From Methylobacter sp. BlB1 (GTDB lineage: Bacteria > Pseudomonadota > Gammaproteobacteria > Methylococcales > Methylomonadaceae), in NCBI RefSeq assembly GCF_015476545.1, contig NZ_JADMKV010000009.1, positions 1-64,000 on the forward strand: a stretch of DNA of 64,000 nt. The letters run 5' to 3'. Under the pieces are notes generated by a model. That model saw only the letters and a list, made by a program, of their open reading frames with translations, ran no database searches and was not told where the DNA came from. Within the stretch, counting starts at the first letter, position 1; each line of letters opens with the position of its first letter. A program made the position numbers and the translations under genes. This document shows, in pieces, positions 6,893 through 16,602 of this stretch.

Positions 6893-9667
6893 TTAATTAT
6901 TATTGATTAATTTTAGCCCCGGCGGCAGTGCCTCGCCAAAAATTTGTTTCTCCTCTTTTTCATCGAGCTCGCGTATCTGCTCGACCATGTCTACCCAGGA
7001 TGAAGGTGCCTTGCTCAGCCTCAATTTGTCAATGATTTGCCTGCGCACGGCCTCGTCGATGTCGCGCGCGCGGTCGCCGCTCATGCGCGCGATCAGCGTT
7101 GCGGCAAAACCGGCCTGAGGATTTTTCTTCCAGTCTTCCGACATCATCTGTTTCAGCCATAGGCAGACCGTATCGGCGGGGATCACATTATGGCTGCTGC
7201 CATGAAACGGCATGCGCGCCCCGATACGTCCGACGGCCCACCAGGTCTGGCTGGACTCACCGGCTTTCTGCAAGCGCTTCAGCAGCCATTCGCCCAGTTG
7301 TATCTTCTTGTCGACCGGCAGGCGCTCCAGCACTGCCGCCAGACGCACGATGTCGTCATAGCTGCGCGTCTTCAGCTGTTTGACGACAGCGGGCTGCCTG
7401 GCGGCAGTCGGATCGATATATTTGGCGATATCGTTGAAGATCTGCTCCTGCGCCTCGCTGCTGAGGCCGCCGGCAATACGGCGCCACAGCGTCCACCATT
7501 CGCTCCAGTTCTGGGCTTCGTTGACAAACTGGATGCCCTGCGGATAGGTTTTCCAGAGCTGTTCCACGCGCCAGTCGTCGAGCGGATAACCGAATCCCGG
7601 ACGCAGACAGAAGCCGGTCAGGCTGAGCCAAACCCTTTCATGGTTATCGGAACGGCGGCGATACTTCAGGCCATCCAGCAGCGCCGCGAACATGGCCCGA
7701 AGCAGCGGCGTTTCCCATTCATTGCGCGAGCTGCCCAGCAGCTTTTCCAGATCGGCGCGCAGGTTCTTGACCGCTTTGGGATCGACCTGCTTGGACTTTG
7801 AACCGAAGACCGTCTGTATCTTCTCGACTGCGGCATTAAACTGGGCCGGCAGGACCACATCGGCTTGCAGACCCGCCATGCCTTTCTTTCTGATCTGGAA
7901 TTCCACATCCCAGCGCTGCGTGCTGTCGGCCACGGACACGCACTGAATTTTCAGCGTGCCGATTTCGGTCTGGGTCGCGGCCAGCTGCACGATGACTTCG
8001 CGGTTGCCCTGTTCCTCGTCAGCCCCGAAGGCCACGGCCAGAGGCGGCAGAGAATGGAACTGGTCGGTAATGTCGGTCAGATCGCCGGGCTTGAACGGCG
8101 CATCGCCGGATAGCGAGGCCAAATGGAAGCGCACAGGCTGTCCCAGACGCAAGGCAAATTGCCGGTCTTTCAGGATCGCCTCGTCGCCCTCCTCGCTGCC
8201 GCGCGGCAGGATGCAGACGCCCTGCTGCACGGCTTTGTCGGTATCGACCAGCAGAAAATAACTGCGCGCTGCGCCGCCGCCGATTTTCAGCTTCTTTTCG
8301 CGGCGCGCGATGGCGTAACTGACCGCGCCCAAAGCCACAGACAATTCAGGGTGCTTGTTTTCCAGCAGCACCGGCGGCTTGGAGGCCCATGAATTGATCA
8401 GCTCGATCGTGCGCTGCGTGAGCGGCCGGCTGCGGAACACGCCGCCGTTGAGCAGCAACGCATCGGGCACCACACCCTCGCCTTTCAACGCTTCACGGCA
8501 GGCTTCGCGGTGCAGTTTCAAAAATGCGGCGATATGCTTGCTGACCGCCGGCTCGGCCGCATAAGGCAGCCCGAACTCCACCACGCCGCTGCGCTTTCTG
8601 TCCGGCAATTCATCCAGCCCCGACAGCGGAAAGAATCCGTCCAGGGCGATGGCCCTGACCTCATCGCGGCTCAGTGAAGCGGAACGCGAGCTGCCGATCA
8701 GTTTGGAGCCGCCGCCCAGCAGGGTGACATTGACCCGCTCCGGCGCATCCTCGGCCAGCAGCCGCTCTTTGGCGATACGGCATTGCTCGATCAGCTGCGA
8801 CAGATCGGCCGCCGATAAGCGCCTGTCGTCGCTGACCAGCCGGCTCTCGGCCAAGTGCGCCAGGGCCAGGTCGATATTATCGCCGCCCAGCATCAAATGC
8901 TCGCCGACGCCGATACGGGTCAATTTTGGCTCCTGTTCGCCGTGTTCGACCTTGATCAGCGTCAGGTCGGTCGTGCCGCCGCCGACATCGCAGACCAGCA
9001 GCAGATGGACATCGGCCAGCGCCTGCCCGATTGTGCCGGCGTGGCGTCTCAGCCAGTCGTAGCACACTGCCTGCGGCTCTTCGAGCAGGCGGACATTGGG
9101 GAAGCCTGCGATTCTGGCCGCTTCCAGCGTCAGCGAGCGCGCCGCCTCATCGAATGAGGCCGGCACGGTAATGACGATGTCCTGCTTTTCCAGGGGCGCA
9201 TCGGGAAACCGGTGGCCCCAGACCGTACGGATGTGCGCCAGATAACTGGCGCTGGCATCGATCGGTGATACTTTGTCAATGTCGTCGCTGCTGCCCCAGG
9301 GCAGGATTTCGGCGCTGTGATCGACCGACGGATGCGACAGCCAGCTTTTGGCGCTGGTCACGAACCGGCCTTTGGTCTTGGCGCCCAACAGACGCGCGGC
9401 CTCGCCGATCACGGCCGTCTCGCCAGCAGGCGAAAAAGCGACATCGGCCCCAGACAGCTCGCCGGCGGCCGGATGGTAACGCACGGACGGCAGCAAAGGC
9501 CGCGCCGCAACCTGGCCGGGAGCGACCAGCTGCTCGACCTGAAAAATTTCGATTTCGGAATTGGGTTTATCGGCTCTGGCAAAGGCAACAACGGTATGCG
9601 TTGTGCCCAGGTCGATGCCGACTAAATACTTGGCGGATTGATTTTGCACGGTGTTATATGATTTCAA
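6893..9667 (-). CDS. Hsp70-family protein with long C-terminal extension
   Basis: 924 residues. The N-terminal actin-like ATPase half has the phosphate-1 motif GIDLGTTHTVVAF (about 17-29), phosphate-2 LLVCDVGGGTTDLTLI, and the adenosine-binding region ALLLNGGVFRSRPL. The C-terminal half is far longer than the substrate-binding and lid regions of DnaK and is rich in Trp and Arg (LKYRRRSDNHERVWLSLTGF), so its client binding differs. The apparent start is a TTG at 9667 with GGA upstream; a GTG at 9649 is an alternative with poorer support. It lies downstream of a second Hsp70-like gene and a DUF2760 gene on the same strand; such trios recur in proteobacteria. No DnaJ or GrpE gene is nearby. Confidence 0.9.
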   Translation of the reverse strand: MKSYNTVQNQSAKYLVGIDLGTTHTVVAFARADKPNSEIEIFQVEQLVAPGQVAARPLLPSVRYHPAAGELSGADVAFSPAGETAVIGEAARLLGAKTKGRFVTSAKSWLSHPSVDHSAEILPWGSSDDIDKVSPIDASASYLAHIRTVWGHRFPDAPLEKQDIVITVPASFDEAARSLTLEAARIAGFPNVRLLEEPQAVCYDWLRRHAGTIGQALADVHLLLVCDVGGGTTDLTLIKVEHGEQEPKLTRIGVGEHLMLGGDNIDLALAHLAESRLVSDDRRLSAADLSQLIEQCRIAKERLLAEDAPERVNVTLLGGGSKLIGSSRSASLSRDEVRAIALDGFFPLSGLDELPDRKRSGVVEFGLPYAAEPAVSKHIAAFLKLHREACREALKGEGVVPDALLLNGGVFRSRPLTQRTIELINSWASKPPVLLENKHPELSVALGAVSYAIARREKKLKIGGGAARSYFLLVDTDKAVQQGVCILPRGSEEGDEAILKDRQFALRLGQPVRFHLASLSGDAPFKPGDLTDITDQFHSLPPLAVAFGADEEQGNREVIVQLAATQTEIGTLKIQCVSVADSTQRWDVEFQIRKKGMAGLQADVVLPAQFNAAVEKIQTVFGSKSKQVDPKAVKNLRADLEKLLGSSRNEWETPLLRAMFAALLDGLKYRRRSDNHERVWLSLTGFCLRPGFGYPLDDWRVEQLWKTYPQGIQFVNEAQNWSEWWTLWRRIAGGLSSEAQEQIFNDIAKYIDPTAARQPAVVKQLKTRSYDDIVRLAAVLERLPVDKKIQLGEWLLKRLQKAGESSQTWWAVGRIGARMPFHGSSHNVIPADTVCLWLKQMMSEDWKKNPQAGFAATLIARMSGDRARDIDEAVRRQIIDKLRLSKAPSSWVDMVEQIRELDEKEEKQIFGEALPPGLKLINNN

Positions 9668-9789
9668 GAGTCCAATTGATCCAGGCTATTTAAATTAGCC
9701 TCTTCCATGAGTCATTGGGATGATATTTGCCGGATTCAGCCGATATCATCAGGGCGACCGACCGGCCGCCCTGTTATCAGGGGAACCTG

Positions 9790-11883
9790 CTATTCTTCCC
9801 CGGCCCTGACATCAAACTCGATCTTCCAGCGGCCATTGTCTTTTTGCGATACGGCCTGCAATTCCAGCGTACCGACTTCGGTCACGGCCGCACACAGATG
9901 CACCGGCACGATTTCACCGGGCCGGCGGCCTTCTTCCGGCAGCGTAACCTCGATTTCATCCAGCTCTTCAAGCTCGTCAGGCGCCCAATAATCGAGGCGC
10001 GTGCCTACCTGATCATCGCGGCGCGTGTTGGACGCGAAGAAGCGGAAACGCACCGGCTCGCCGATAACGAGGCCGAATTCATCATGAGGCAGTTCCTCCT
10101 GAGTGCCCTCTTCCATGCCGAACGGCGCGATGCACAAGGCTTCGATTTCCGGTGCCATGCCCGGTACGGCCGGCATGGCGCTTTCGACGCCGACATAATA
10201 AGAGGCCGCCGTGCCGCCTTTGATGCGCACGCCTTTGCCTTTGCGCACGTAACCGTAATAAGCGGCGCCGCGCGCAACGGCCAGATCCAGATCAACGCCT
10301 GGCAATAGTCTGGCTTCAGGCGCCTGCTCGGCCTTCAGCCAGGAATTCAGGACTTCCATCAACCGGTCGGCAAGCACCTGCGCTTTCAGCACGCCGCCAT
10401 TGAACAGCACGGCCGTCGGGTGCAGGAATGACGCGTGCTCGGGCAGATTGACGTCTTTCAAATCCACTGCCGCGCCCTGCTGTTTAGCCAGGAACGCCGC
10501 CAGATGCCGCGTAATGCCCGCATCCTGCGCATAAGGCAGGCCCGCGGTCCTTAAACCGGTACGCGTGCGGGTAATGGGCCGGTCGCTGGCCGCAACCTTG
10601 GGCATGAAGCCTTCGACCAACACGCGGTTGACTTCTTCGCGCGTTAGCTCGGTGCGCAGCGTGCCGCCGATCAGCGACGAACCGCGGCTGGCGACGACGA
10701 GCGGAATCGTATCGATCTCGGCATTATTGAAGATTTTTTCCTTCGCATCGCGGCAGCTGTGCGTCAACGCCTGTATCTGCCAGGGCTCGAGGCGCTTGCC
10801 GTCCTTTTCCAGCTTGGCTTTGACCGTGTAGGCCAGCGCCAGGTCCATGTTGTCGCCGCCGAGCAGGATATGGTCGCCGACCGCAACACGGGTCAGTTCC
10901 AGATTGCCGTCCTGTTCGGTGACAGCGATCAATGACAAGTCGGTCGTACCGCCGCCGATATCGATGACCAGGATGATATCGCCGCAAGTGGCGTAATTAC
11001 GCCAGTCGCCGTGGCTTTTCTCGATCCAGCTGTACAAAGCCGCTTGCGGCTCTTCCAGCAGAATCGCCTGATTCAGGCCCACAGACCGGGCCGCTTCAAC
11101 GGTCAGCTCGCGCGCCGCCGGATCAAACGAGGCCGGCACGGTAATGACCAGATCCTGCTCATCCAGCGGCGCATGGGGATGCAGACTTTCCCAGGCATCG
11201 CGCATGTGTTGCAGATAAGCCGTCGTGGCCTCGAAAGGCGAGACACGCTCGATTTCATCCGGTGCCTCGGCCGGCAGGATGGGTGATTTGCAGTCGACGC
11301 CGGCATGGCACAACCAGCTCTTGGCGCTGGCGACCAGGCGGATCGGCGTTTTGCTGCCCAGGTTACGGGCGATTTCACCGACCAGGTAATCCGGCTTGGG
11401 CGCCCATGGCAGTGAGGTCGACCCCTCAGCTAGTTCGGCTTCGTGCGCCTGATACAGAAACGACGGCAACTGCTCTTTTTCCTCAACCTCACCGGGCGAG
11501 GTCAATTGCGGTATGGCCATGACCTGCTGGTAAAATTCATCATCAATTTTGGTGAGATCGGCATAAGACAGGACGCAATGCGTCGTGCCCAAGTCGATAC
11601 CGACGGAAAACCTTGGCCCGTCGTGAGCGGTCATTTCAGCAATCTCATCACTTTCTTGCGGCTCATCCCTTGCTTGCAGGTTCTCACCCGCTGGTGAAGT
11701 ATCGCTAGCCTGCTGATCTACAGCTTCAACCTTTTCAGTTTCCGGCATTGCGCTCGCTGCAGGCGCTGAATCCGTAGCGGCAGGAGCGGCATTTTCCGGC
11801 TCTGGCGCAGGCGCAGAAGTGTCGGGTTTCTCATCCTTTTTCTTCAACGCATCCGGCTTTATATGACTGAACAGCCCTTTCAT
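9790..11883 (-). CDS. Hsp70-family protein with acidic N-terminal extension
   Basis: 697 residues. Residues 1-90 are a low-complexity Ala/Pro/Glu-rich extension (probably disordered), after which the Hsp70 ATPase begins: GIDLGTTHCVLSYA, then ILVIDIGGGTTDLSLI and AVLFNGGVLKAQVLADRL. The C terminus is short (ends at VRAGEE), giving a near-minimal ATPase plus beta-sandwich. The ATG overlaps the stop of the DUF2760 gene by four bases (ATGA) and has GGAGG upstream, so translation is probably coupled. It is paralogous to the larger Hsp70-like gene at 6893-9667; the two may form a heterotypic pair. Function beyond ATP-driven chaperone-like activity is unknown. Confidence 0.9.
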   Translation of the reverse strand: MKGLFSHIKPDALKKKDEKPDTSAPAPEPENAAPAATDSAPAASAMPETEKVEAVDQQASDTSPAGENLQARDEPQESDEIAEMTAHDGPRFSVGIDLGTTHCVLSYADLTKIDDEFYQQVMAIPQLTSPGEVEEKEQLPSFLYQAHEAELAEGSTSLPWAPKPDYLVGEIARNLGSKTPIRLVASAKSWLCHAGVDCKSPILPAEAPDEIERVSPFEATTAYLQHMRDAWESLHPHAPLDEQDLVITVPASFDPAARELTVEAARSVGLNQAILLEEPQAALYSWIEKSHGDWRNYATCGDIILVIDIGGGTTDLSLIAVTEQDGNLELTRVAVGDHILLGGDNMDLALAYTVKAKLEKDGKRLEPWQIQALTHSCRDAKEKIFNNAEIDTIPLVVASRGSSLIGGTLRTELTREEVNRVLVEGFMPKVAASDRPITRTRTGLRTAGLPYAQDAGITRHLAAFLAKQQGAAVDLKDVNLPEHASFLHPTAVLFNGGVLKAQVLADRLMEVLNSWLKAEQAPEARLLPGVDLDLAVARGAAYYGYVRKGKGVRIKGGTAASYYVGVESAMPAVPGMAPEIEALCIAPFGMEEGTQEELPHDEFGLVIGEPVRFRFFASNTRRDDQVGTRLDYWAPDELEELDEIEVTLPEEGRRPGEIVPVHLCAAVTEVGTLELQAVSQKDNGRWKIEFDVRAGEE

Positions 11884-12539
11884 AGCTCGACCTCCGCAGG
11901 TGCAACGATATGGGCATTATGGCCCTGAGTCAGTTTCGGCAGGCGGACGTCAGTCACTTTCCAGCCTTTATGGACCAGCGTGCCGGTAAACGGCGCCGTA
12001 CCGACAATATTGCCGGTCAAGCGCACGCTGGCGGCATCGAAGCCTTGCGGCAGGGTCAGCTTCGAACCTTCCTGCTCACTGCGTACGGACGCCAGGCTGA
12101 AGTGCTCGTTGATAGCCCGGTTGCAACCTTCGTGTACGACGCGCGCGGCAATGCCCACATCGGCATCGCCATAGGCGGAAATATCTTCCTTGATGAAATC
12201 GATAAAACGCGCCTCTTTTTGCAGCAGTCCCAGTAATTGCAGGGCGGCATCGGGCGTTGCTTCTTTCAATATCACCGGTTCCGGCGCCGGGGCATGAACG
12301 ATTTTTTCGACTTCGACGATTTTCTCGATGACTCTGGGTTCAGGCGCAGGTGCAGGTGCGGCTGGCACGACAACCGGCGCTACCGCTTTTTTGCGGCCGC
12401 GGGCCAGACTGATCACCATGGCCAGCAGCAAAATGATCAGGATCAGTGACAACAGCGCCACGGCGCCGGCCAAGTATACATGCCACAAGTCGAACGTGGT
12501 CGGCACCAGCGTCAAATCAATTGCGTAGTTAGTATTCAT
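11880..12539 (-). CDS. DUF2760 domain protein, membrane-anchored
   Basis: 219 residues. One membrane helix near the start (AGAVALLSLILIILLLAMVISLA) is followed by a basic patch (RGRKKA), a Pro/Ala/Glu-rich linker, and a C-terminal globular domain (about 95-219) that matches my memory of DUF2760, a family commonly encoded next to Hsp70-like genes. The domain ends in THKGWKVTDVRLPKL-like sequence. It probably anchors the soluble Hsp70-like partner to the inner membrane; this role is inferred only from topology and the overlapping gene order. Confidence 0.82.
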   Translation of the reverse strand: MNTNYAIDLTLVPTTFDLWHVYLAGAVALLSLILIILLLAMVISLARGRKKAVAPVVVPAAPAPAPEPRVIEKIVEVEKIVHAPAPEPVILKEATPDAALQLLGLLQKEARFIDFIKEDISAYGDADVGIAARVVHEGCNRAINEHFSLASVRSEQEGSKLTLPQGFDAASVRLTGNIVGTAPFTGTLVHKGWKVTDVRLPKLTQGHNAHIVAPAEVEL

Positions 12540-12562
12540 TCAATTAGGAGCTCTTTCGATTA

Positions 12563-12943
12563 TTATTGTTGACCCGCTTTACGGGCTGCTTCGGCAAACA
12601 TCAGTTCCTGAAGCACGGTACGAGTGGTTTGGATGCGCATCTGTTTCAGATGGCGGTCGGCGATTACGCCGGGCACGTTTTCTTCCGTGTATACTTCACG
12701 CATTTTCGCTAAAGCCGGCTCACACTGTTTGATAAGGTCTTCCGTGGCCCTGCGGCTTTCCATTTGTTGATAAGCCGGTTTTCTCATTTCGTCCACGACG
12801 CATTTTTTATAGTCGTATTTGGCTTCCTGAATTTTTTTCATTGTGGCTTCAGTCAGTACGGTGTTGTGCCATTCGTTTTTCGCATCGTCAGCGAAAGCGG
12901 TTACTGCTGAGAGCAAGATAGTCAGGAAAAAAAGCTTTTTCAT
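12563..12943 (-). CDS. Small secreted protein, unknown function
   Basis: 126 residues from the ATG at 12943, which has GAGGA seven bases upstream; the longer in-frame extension to 13006 lacks a signal sequence. A clear signal peptide (KKLFFLTILLSAVTAFA, cleavage before DD) leads to a mature, mainly helical, charged domain with two Cys residues (KKCVVDEMRK and IKQCEPAL) that could form one disulphide in the periplasm. It lies 24 bases upstream of the DUF2760 gene and may be the first gene of the Hsp70 unit. No family is recognised. Confidence 0.72.
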   Translation of the reverse strand: MKKLFFLTILLSAVTAFADDAKNEWHNTVLTEATMKKIQEAKYDYKKCVVDEMRKPAYQQMESRRATEDLIKQCEPALAKMREVYTEENVPGVIADRHLKQMRIQTTRTVLQELMFAEAARKAGQQ

Positions 12944-13148
12944 GATAGTCCTCAATATTAAACGTTTAATTTTACGCGAACTGGTTAAAAAATAAGTAAT
13001 CAACATCTAAATCGGGGCAGATGTCATTTTTTCAATGCTGTCCATGATAAATAACATAGTATGACGGAATGGCTATTTATCCAAAAATACCGGCCGGCCG
13101 TCATTCCTCTGTATAATATTCGGTTACCATTAAACACCAGCAATCTTT

Positions 13149-13955
13149 ATGTACAAATATGATGGCCGCCTGATCCACCAAAGCCACGACGATGACGGCA
13201 TTATAGAGGTGGTCGAACTCAACGGCATCAGATCCCTGCATTTCGGCTCCCATCCCAGACAAAGCAGCATGCGTCTGGCCGCCCCGCACATACTGCAATT
13301 GACTTACGTGCGCGCCATGACCGGCTGGCTTTTATTCAAGCAAACGTTAGCCGACGATGCTCTGATTATCGGTTTAGGCGGGGGTTCACTCACCAAGCAT
13401 TTATTGCACTATTTTCCCGAATGCAAATTGAAAGCGGTGGAATACAGGAAAAGCGTGGTCAGAATCGCGCGCAGCCATTTTGGCCTGCCGCTGGACCCGC
13501 GCCTGAAAATTATTATCGATGACGGCGGACGCTACGTTTGCAAGCGGACCGAAACCGAACGGGAACATTACAGCCTGCTTTTTGTCGATGCTTTCGATCA
13601 TGAAGGCATGGCCGAATCCATCTGTAATGAAGCTTTTTTCGAGGCCTGCAAGCGGCTGCTGAAAAAAGACGGCATGCTGGTCATTAATCTTTGGGGCACC
13701 GAAAATTCCCAGTTTAGGGAAATTTCCCAATGGCTGGGCCGCATTTTCCAGTGGAAACTTTTATTTCTGCCGGTACGCTGCAAAGGCAATATTATCGCCC
13801 TCGCCTTTAATGATCATTCCGCCTTTTATTCCATGAGAGATTTAAGAGCAAGAGCTTTGGCCCTTGAAGAGCAGTATCAAATCGAATTTCCGGTCTTCCT
13901 GAGAGATCTGAATACGCACAACCCCCACACGCTGACTAATCTGATAAAACCATGA
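13149..13955 (+). CDS. Spermidine synthase-like methyltransferase-fold protein
   Basis: 268 residues with a Rossmann-like fold. [21 protein letters not shown] is the GGGxG nucleotide-binding loop of the SpeE family, followed by [15 protein letters not shown] (acidic residue ending strand 2) and [10 protein letters not shown], which corresponds to the catalytic DGG region. The spermidine synthase N-terminal tetramerisation domain is short, and similar genes in proteobacteria often lack proven polyamine activity, so putrescine aminopropyltransferase activity is likely but unproven. The stop overlaps the ygiQ start by four bases, so the two are cotranscribed. Confidence 0.82.
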   Translation: MYKYDGRLIHQSHDDDGIIEVVELNGIRSLHFGSHPRQSSMRLAAPHILQLTYVRAMTGWLLFKQTLADDALIIGLGGGSLTKHLLHYFPECKLKAVEYRKSVVRIARSHFGLPLDPRLKIIIDDGGRYVCKRTETEREHYSLLFVDAFDHEGMAESICNEAFFEACKRLLKKDGMLVINLWGTENSQFREISQWLGRIFQWKLLFLPVRCKGNIIALAFNDHSAFYSMRDLRARALALEEQYQIEFPVFLRDLNTHNPHTLTNLIKP

Positions 13956-16138
13956 CGTCTTTCGCTTTGCCTTCCGTACCCAACCTTTTCAGCTATCGCA
14001 AATACTGGGCGCAACGTTTCGGCGTAGCACCGGAATTACCGATGAGCCGGGAGGAAATGGATAACCTGGGCTGGGACTCGTGCGATGTCATCCTCGTGAC
14101 CGGCGATGCCTATATCGATCATCCCAGCTTCGGCATGGCATTGATCGGCCGGCTGCTGGAAGCACAGGGATTTCGGGTCGGCATCATCTCGCAACCGGAC
14201 TGGACCAGCGCCCGCGACTTCCAGAAGCTCGGCCGACCGAACCTGTTCTTCGGCGTGACCGGCGGCAACATGGATTCGATGGTCAACCGCTACACGTCGG
14301 ACAAGAAAATCCGCTCGAATGACGCCTATACGCCGGATGGCGCCGCCGGCAAGCGCCCCGATCGCGCCGTCAACGTTTATTCGCACCGCTGCCGCGAAGC
14401 CTACAAGGACGTCCCGATCATCATCGGCGGCATCGAGGCCAGCCTGCGGCGCATCGCGCATTATGACTACTGGTCCGACAAGGTCCGTAAATCGGTCCTG
14501 CTCGACTCCAAAGCCGACCTGCTCGTGTACGGCAACGCCGAACGGCAAATCGTCGAGATCGCGCACCGGCTGGCGAACGGCGAGTCCATCTCCGACCTGA
14601 AAGGCATCCGCGGCACCGCGCATTTCGTCAAGCAGATTCCCGAAGGCTGGATCGTCAAGGATTCCACGCATCTCGACATACCCGGCCCTCTGGCGCCGCA
14701 GCAGAATCCTTATCAGGAACAGCCCGCCTGCGAAGTCAAAAACACGGCCGAGCCAAGCGATGAAAAAGTCGTCCAGTTCGACAAGCACCTGATCAGAAGC
14801 CAACGCGCGCAGACCGTGATCCGCCTGCCCGATTATGAAGACCTCAAGGACGACCCGATCCTCTATGCCCATGCTTCGCGCGTCATGCACGGCGAGACCA
14901 ATCCCGGCAATGCCCGGCCTCTGGTGCAGAAGCACGGCTCGCGGCTGCTTTGGGTCAATCCGCCGCCGATTCCTTTAACCACGAAGGAAATGGACGGCGT
15001 CTTCGACCTGCCCTATTCACGTCTGCCGCACAAGGTTTATGGCAACGCCAACGTGCCCGCATTCGAGATGATCCAGCATTCGGTCAACATCATGCGCGGC
15101 TGTTTCGGCGGCTGCTCCTTCTGTTCCATCACCGAGCATGAAGGCCGCATCATTCAAAGCCGCTCGGAAGATTCGATCATTCGCGAAATCGAAGCGATAC
15201 GCGACATTTCGCCCAACTTCACTGGTCATATCTCCGACCTGGGCGGGCCAACTGCCAACATGTACCGACTGGCCTGCAAGGATAAAAAGATCGAAGCGGC
15301 CTGCCGCAAACCGTCCTGCGTTTATCCGGGCATCTGCCCCAACCTGAACACTGACCATACTCCGCTGATCAAGCTGTACCGGCGTGCGCGCGCCCTGCCC
15401 GGCATCAAGAAAATCTTCATCGCCTCCGGCCTGCGCTACGATCTGGCCGTGGAATCGCCCGAGTACGTCAGGGAACTGGTCAAACACCATGTCGGCGGCT
15501 ACCTGAAAATCGCCCCGGAACATACCGAGAAAGGCCCGCTGTCGAAAATGATGAAGCCGGGCATGGGTACGTACGACCGCTTTAAAGCCATGTTCGACAA
15601 ATTTTCCAAGGAAGCCGGCAAGGAGCAGTACCTGATTCCTTACTTTATCGCCGCGCATCCCGGCACGACCGATCAGGACATGCTGAACCTGGCCTTATGG
15701 CTGAAGCGCAACGGCTTCAGGGCCGATCAGGTGCAGGCCTTCCTGCCCTCGCCGATGTCTATCGCCACGGCCATGTACCACTCGGGCAAGGACACCTTGC
15801 ATAAAGTCAGCCGGACAATCGCCGACATCCCGATCCCCAAAAGCGTCAAACAGCGCCGCCTGCACAAAGCTTTCCTGCGCTATCACGACCCGAAAAACTG
15901 GCCGCTGCTGCGCGAAGCTTTGAGAGACATGGGCCGCAGCGATCTGATCGGCAACGGCAAACATCATCTGGTGCCTTCATTCCAGCCCAAAGGCACCGTT
16001 GAGCCTGCCGAAAAAAAGACCCTGCCATTTAAAACCAAACACACCGGCCTGGACAACAAACGCAGCGGGATTCGCCCGTCCGGCAACAAAAACAAAACAG
16101 GAAATAAACAAAAATTAAAAAAACGCTTGGCAAAATAA
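13952..16138 (+). CDS. ygiQ: YgiQ family radical SAM protein
   Basis: 728 residues, typical for YgiQ (UPF0313). The N-terminal domain contains [18 protein letters not shown], a family hallmark. The radical SAM core carries [16 protein letters not shown], giving the CxxxCxxC cluster ligands, then [15 protein letters not shown] second Cys cluster ([16 protein letters not shown]) is also characteristic. The C terminus is basic (KKRLAK) and probably disordered. The substrate is not established. It overlaps the spermidine synthase-like gene by four bases. The promoter of the downstream tRNA gene lies inside and just past its 3' end. Confidence 0.93.
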   Translation: MTSFALPSVPNLFSYRKYWAQRFGVAPELPMSREEMDNLGWDSCDVILVTGDAYIDHPSFGMALIGRLLEAQGFRVGIISQPDWTSARDFQKLGRPNLFFGVTGGNMDSMVNRYTSDKKIRSNDAYTPDGAAGKRPDRAVNVYSHRCREAYKDVPIIIGGIEASLRRIAHYDYWSDKVRKSVLLDSKADLLVYGNAERQIVEIAHRLANGESISDLKGIRGTAHFVKQIPEGWIVKDSTHLDIPGPLAPQQNPYQEQPACEVKNTAEPSDEKVVQFDKHLIRSQRAQTVIRLPDYEDLKDDPILYAHASRVMHGETNPGNARPLVQKHGSRLLWVNPPPIPLTTKEMDGVFDLPYSRLPHKVYGNANVPAFEMIQHSVNIMRGCFGGCSFCSITEHEGRIIQSRSEDSIIREIEAIRDISPNFTGHISDLGGPTANMYRLACKDKKIEAACRKPSCVYPGICPNLNTDHTPLIKLYRRARALPGIKKIFIASGLRYDLAVESPEYVRELVKHHVGGYLKIAPEHTEKGPLSKMMKPGMGTYDRFKAMFDKFSKEAGKEQYLIPYFIAAHPGTTDQDMLNLALWLKRNGFRADQVQAFLPSPMSIATAMYHSGKDTLHKVSRTIADIPIPKSVKQRRLHKAFLRYHDPKNWPLLREALRDMGRSDLIGNGKHHLVPSFQPKGTVEPAEKKTLPFKTKHTGLDNKRSGIRPSGNKNKTGNKQKLKKRLAK

Positions 16139-16154
16139 TAAAACGCTGTATAAT
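16127..16154 (+). promoter_or_regulatory. Sigma70 promoter of tRNA-Thr
   Basis: TTGGCA (16127-16132) and a perfect TATAAT (16149-16154) are separated by 16 bases; transcription would begin near 16161, five bases before the tRNA. The -35 lies in the last codons of ygiQ. Confidence 0.75.
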
Positions 16155-16165
16155 AACACTCATTC

Positions 16166-16241
16166 GCTGGTGTAGCTCAGTCGGTAGAGCAGCTGATTTG
16201 TAATCAGCCGGTCGCGGGTTCGATTCCCATCGCCAGCTCCA
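16166..16241 (+). tRNA. tRNA-Thr (anticodon TGT)
   Basis: 76 bases folding into a complete cloverleaf with encoded CCA. The acceptor stem pairs GCTGGTG with CGCCAGC, the anticodon stem GCTGA with TCAGC, and the loop TTTGTAA places anticodon TGT at 16199-16201, reading ACA (and ACG by wobble). The T stem has one C-A mismatch and one G-T pair at its base. A strong terminator follows, and the retron locus begins just beyond it. Confidence 0.97.
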
Positions 16242-16247
16242 TATTCC

Positions 16248-16280
16248 AAAGGCCTTTAGTGCAAACTAAAGGCCTTTTTT
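16248..16280 (+). terminator. Intrinsic terminator of tRNA-Thr
   Basis: A perfect 13-bp stem (AAAGGCCTTTAGT / ACTAAAGGCCTTT) closed by a GCAA tetraloop and ending in six T residues. It lies six bases after the tRNA CCA end. Confidence 0.93.
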
Positions 16281-16525
16281 ATTGCCTGTTGTTCAGGATC
16301 GCCCTTTTTCGTAGCCGTTATTAAATTGCTTAATTGAGCAGTAATTCTTGCTGCACTCACTTTAGGCTCATTGTGTTCTACTATTCCTCACAGCCCAGAC
16401 CGCTACCAAAAACTTGCCTATCGCATTTAAAGCATTATCCCAAATGATAATGGTTCGTACCTCACCGCATCTTACTGCGCTATTAATCTTCATATTTATA
16501 TCGACCAAAGCGCCAAATTCAGTTA

Positions 16526-16568
16526 ATAATTTCGCAAATAGCGAAATTATTTTGACAGTAGCGAAATT
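16526..16568 (+). promoter_or_regulatory. Putative operator of the retron operon
   Basis: A perfect 10-bp inverted repeat, ATAATTTCGC (16526-16535) and GCGAAATTAT (16541-16550), with a 5-base spacer ends one base before the -35 box. A third half-site, GCGAAATT, lies at 16561-16568 inside the -35/-10 spacer. Two-fold symmetric sites of this size suit an XRE-family dimer, and such a protein is encoded in the operon, so autorepression is likely (inference). Confidence 0.6.
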
Positions 16569-16580
16569 TTTCTTTATAGT
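16552..16580 (+). promoter_or_regulatory. Sigma70 promoter of the retron operon
   Basis: TTGACA (16552-16557), a 17-base spacer and TATAGT (16575-16580) make a near-consensus promoter; the start point would be near 16587, about 16 bases before the msr-msd candidate. No other comparably good promoter is seen before the reverse transcriptase gene. Confidence 0.8.
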
Positions 16581-16602
16581 TATTTTGCGGTCAGTGATTA
16601 AA

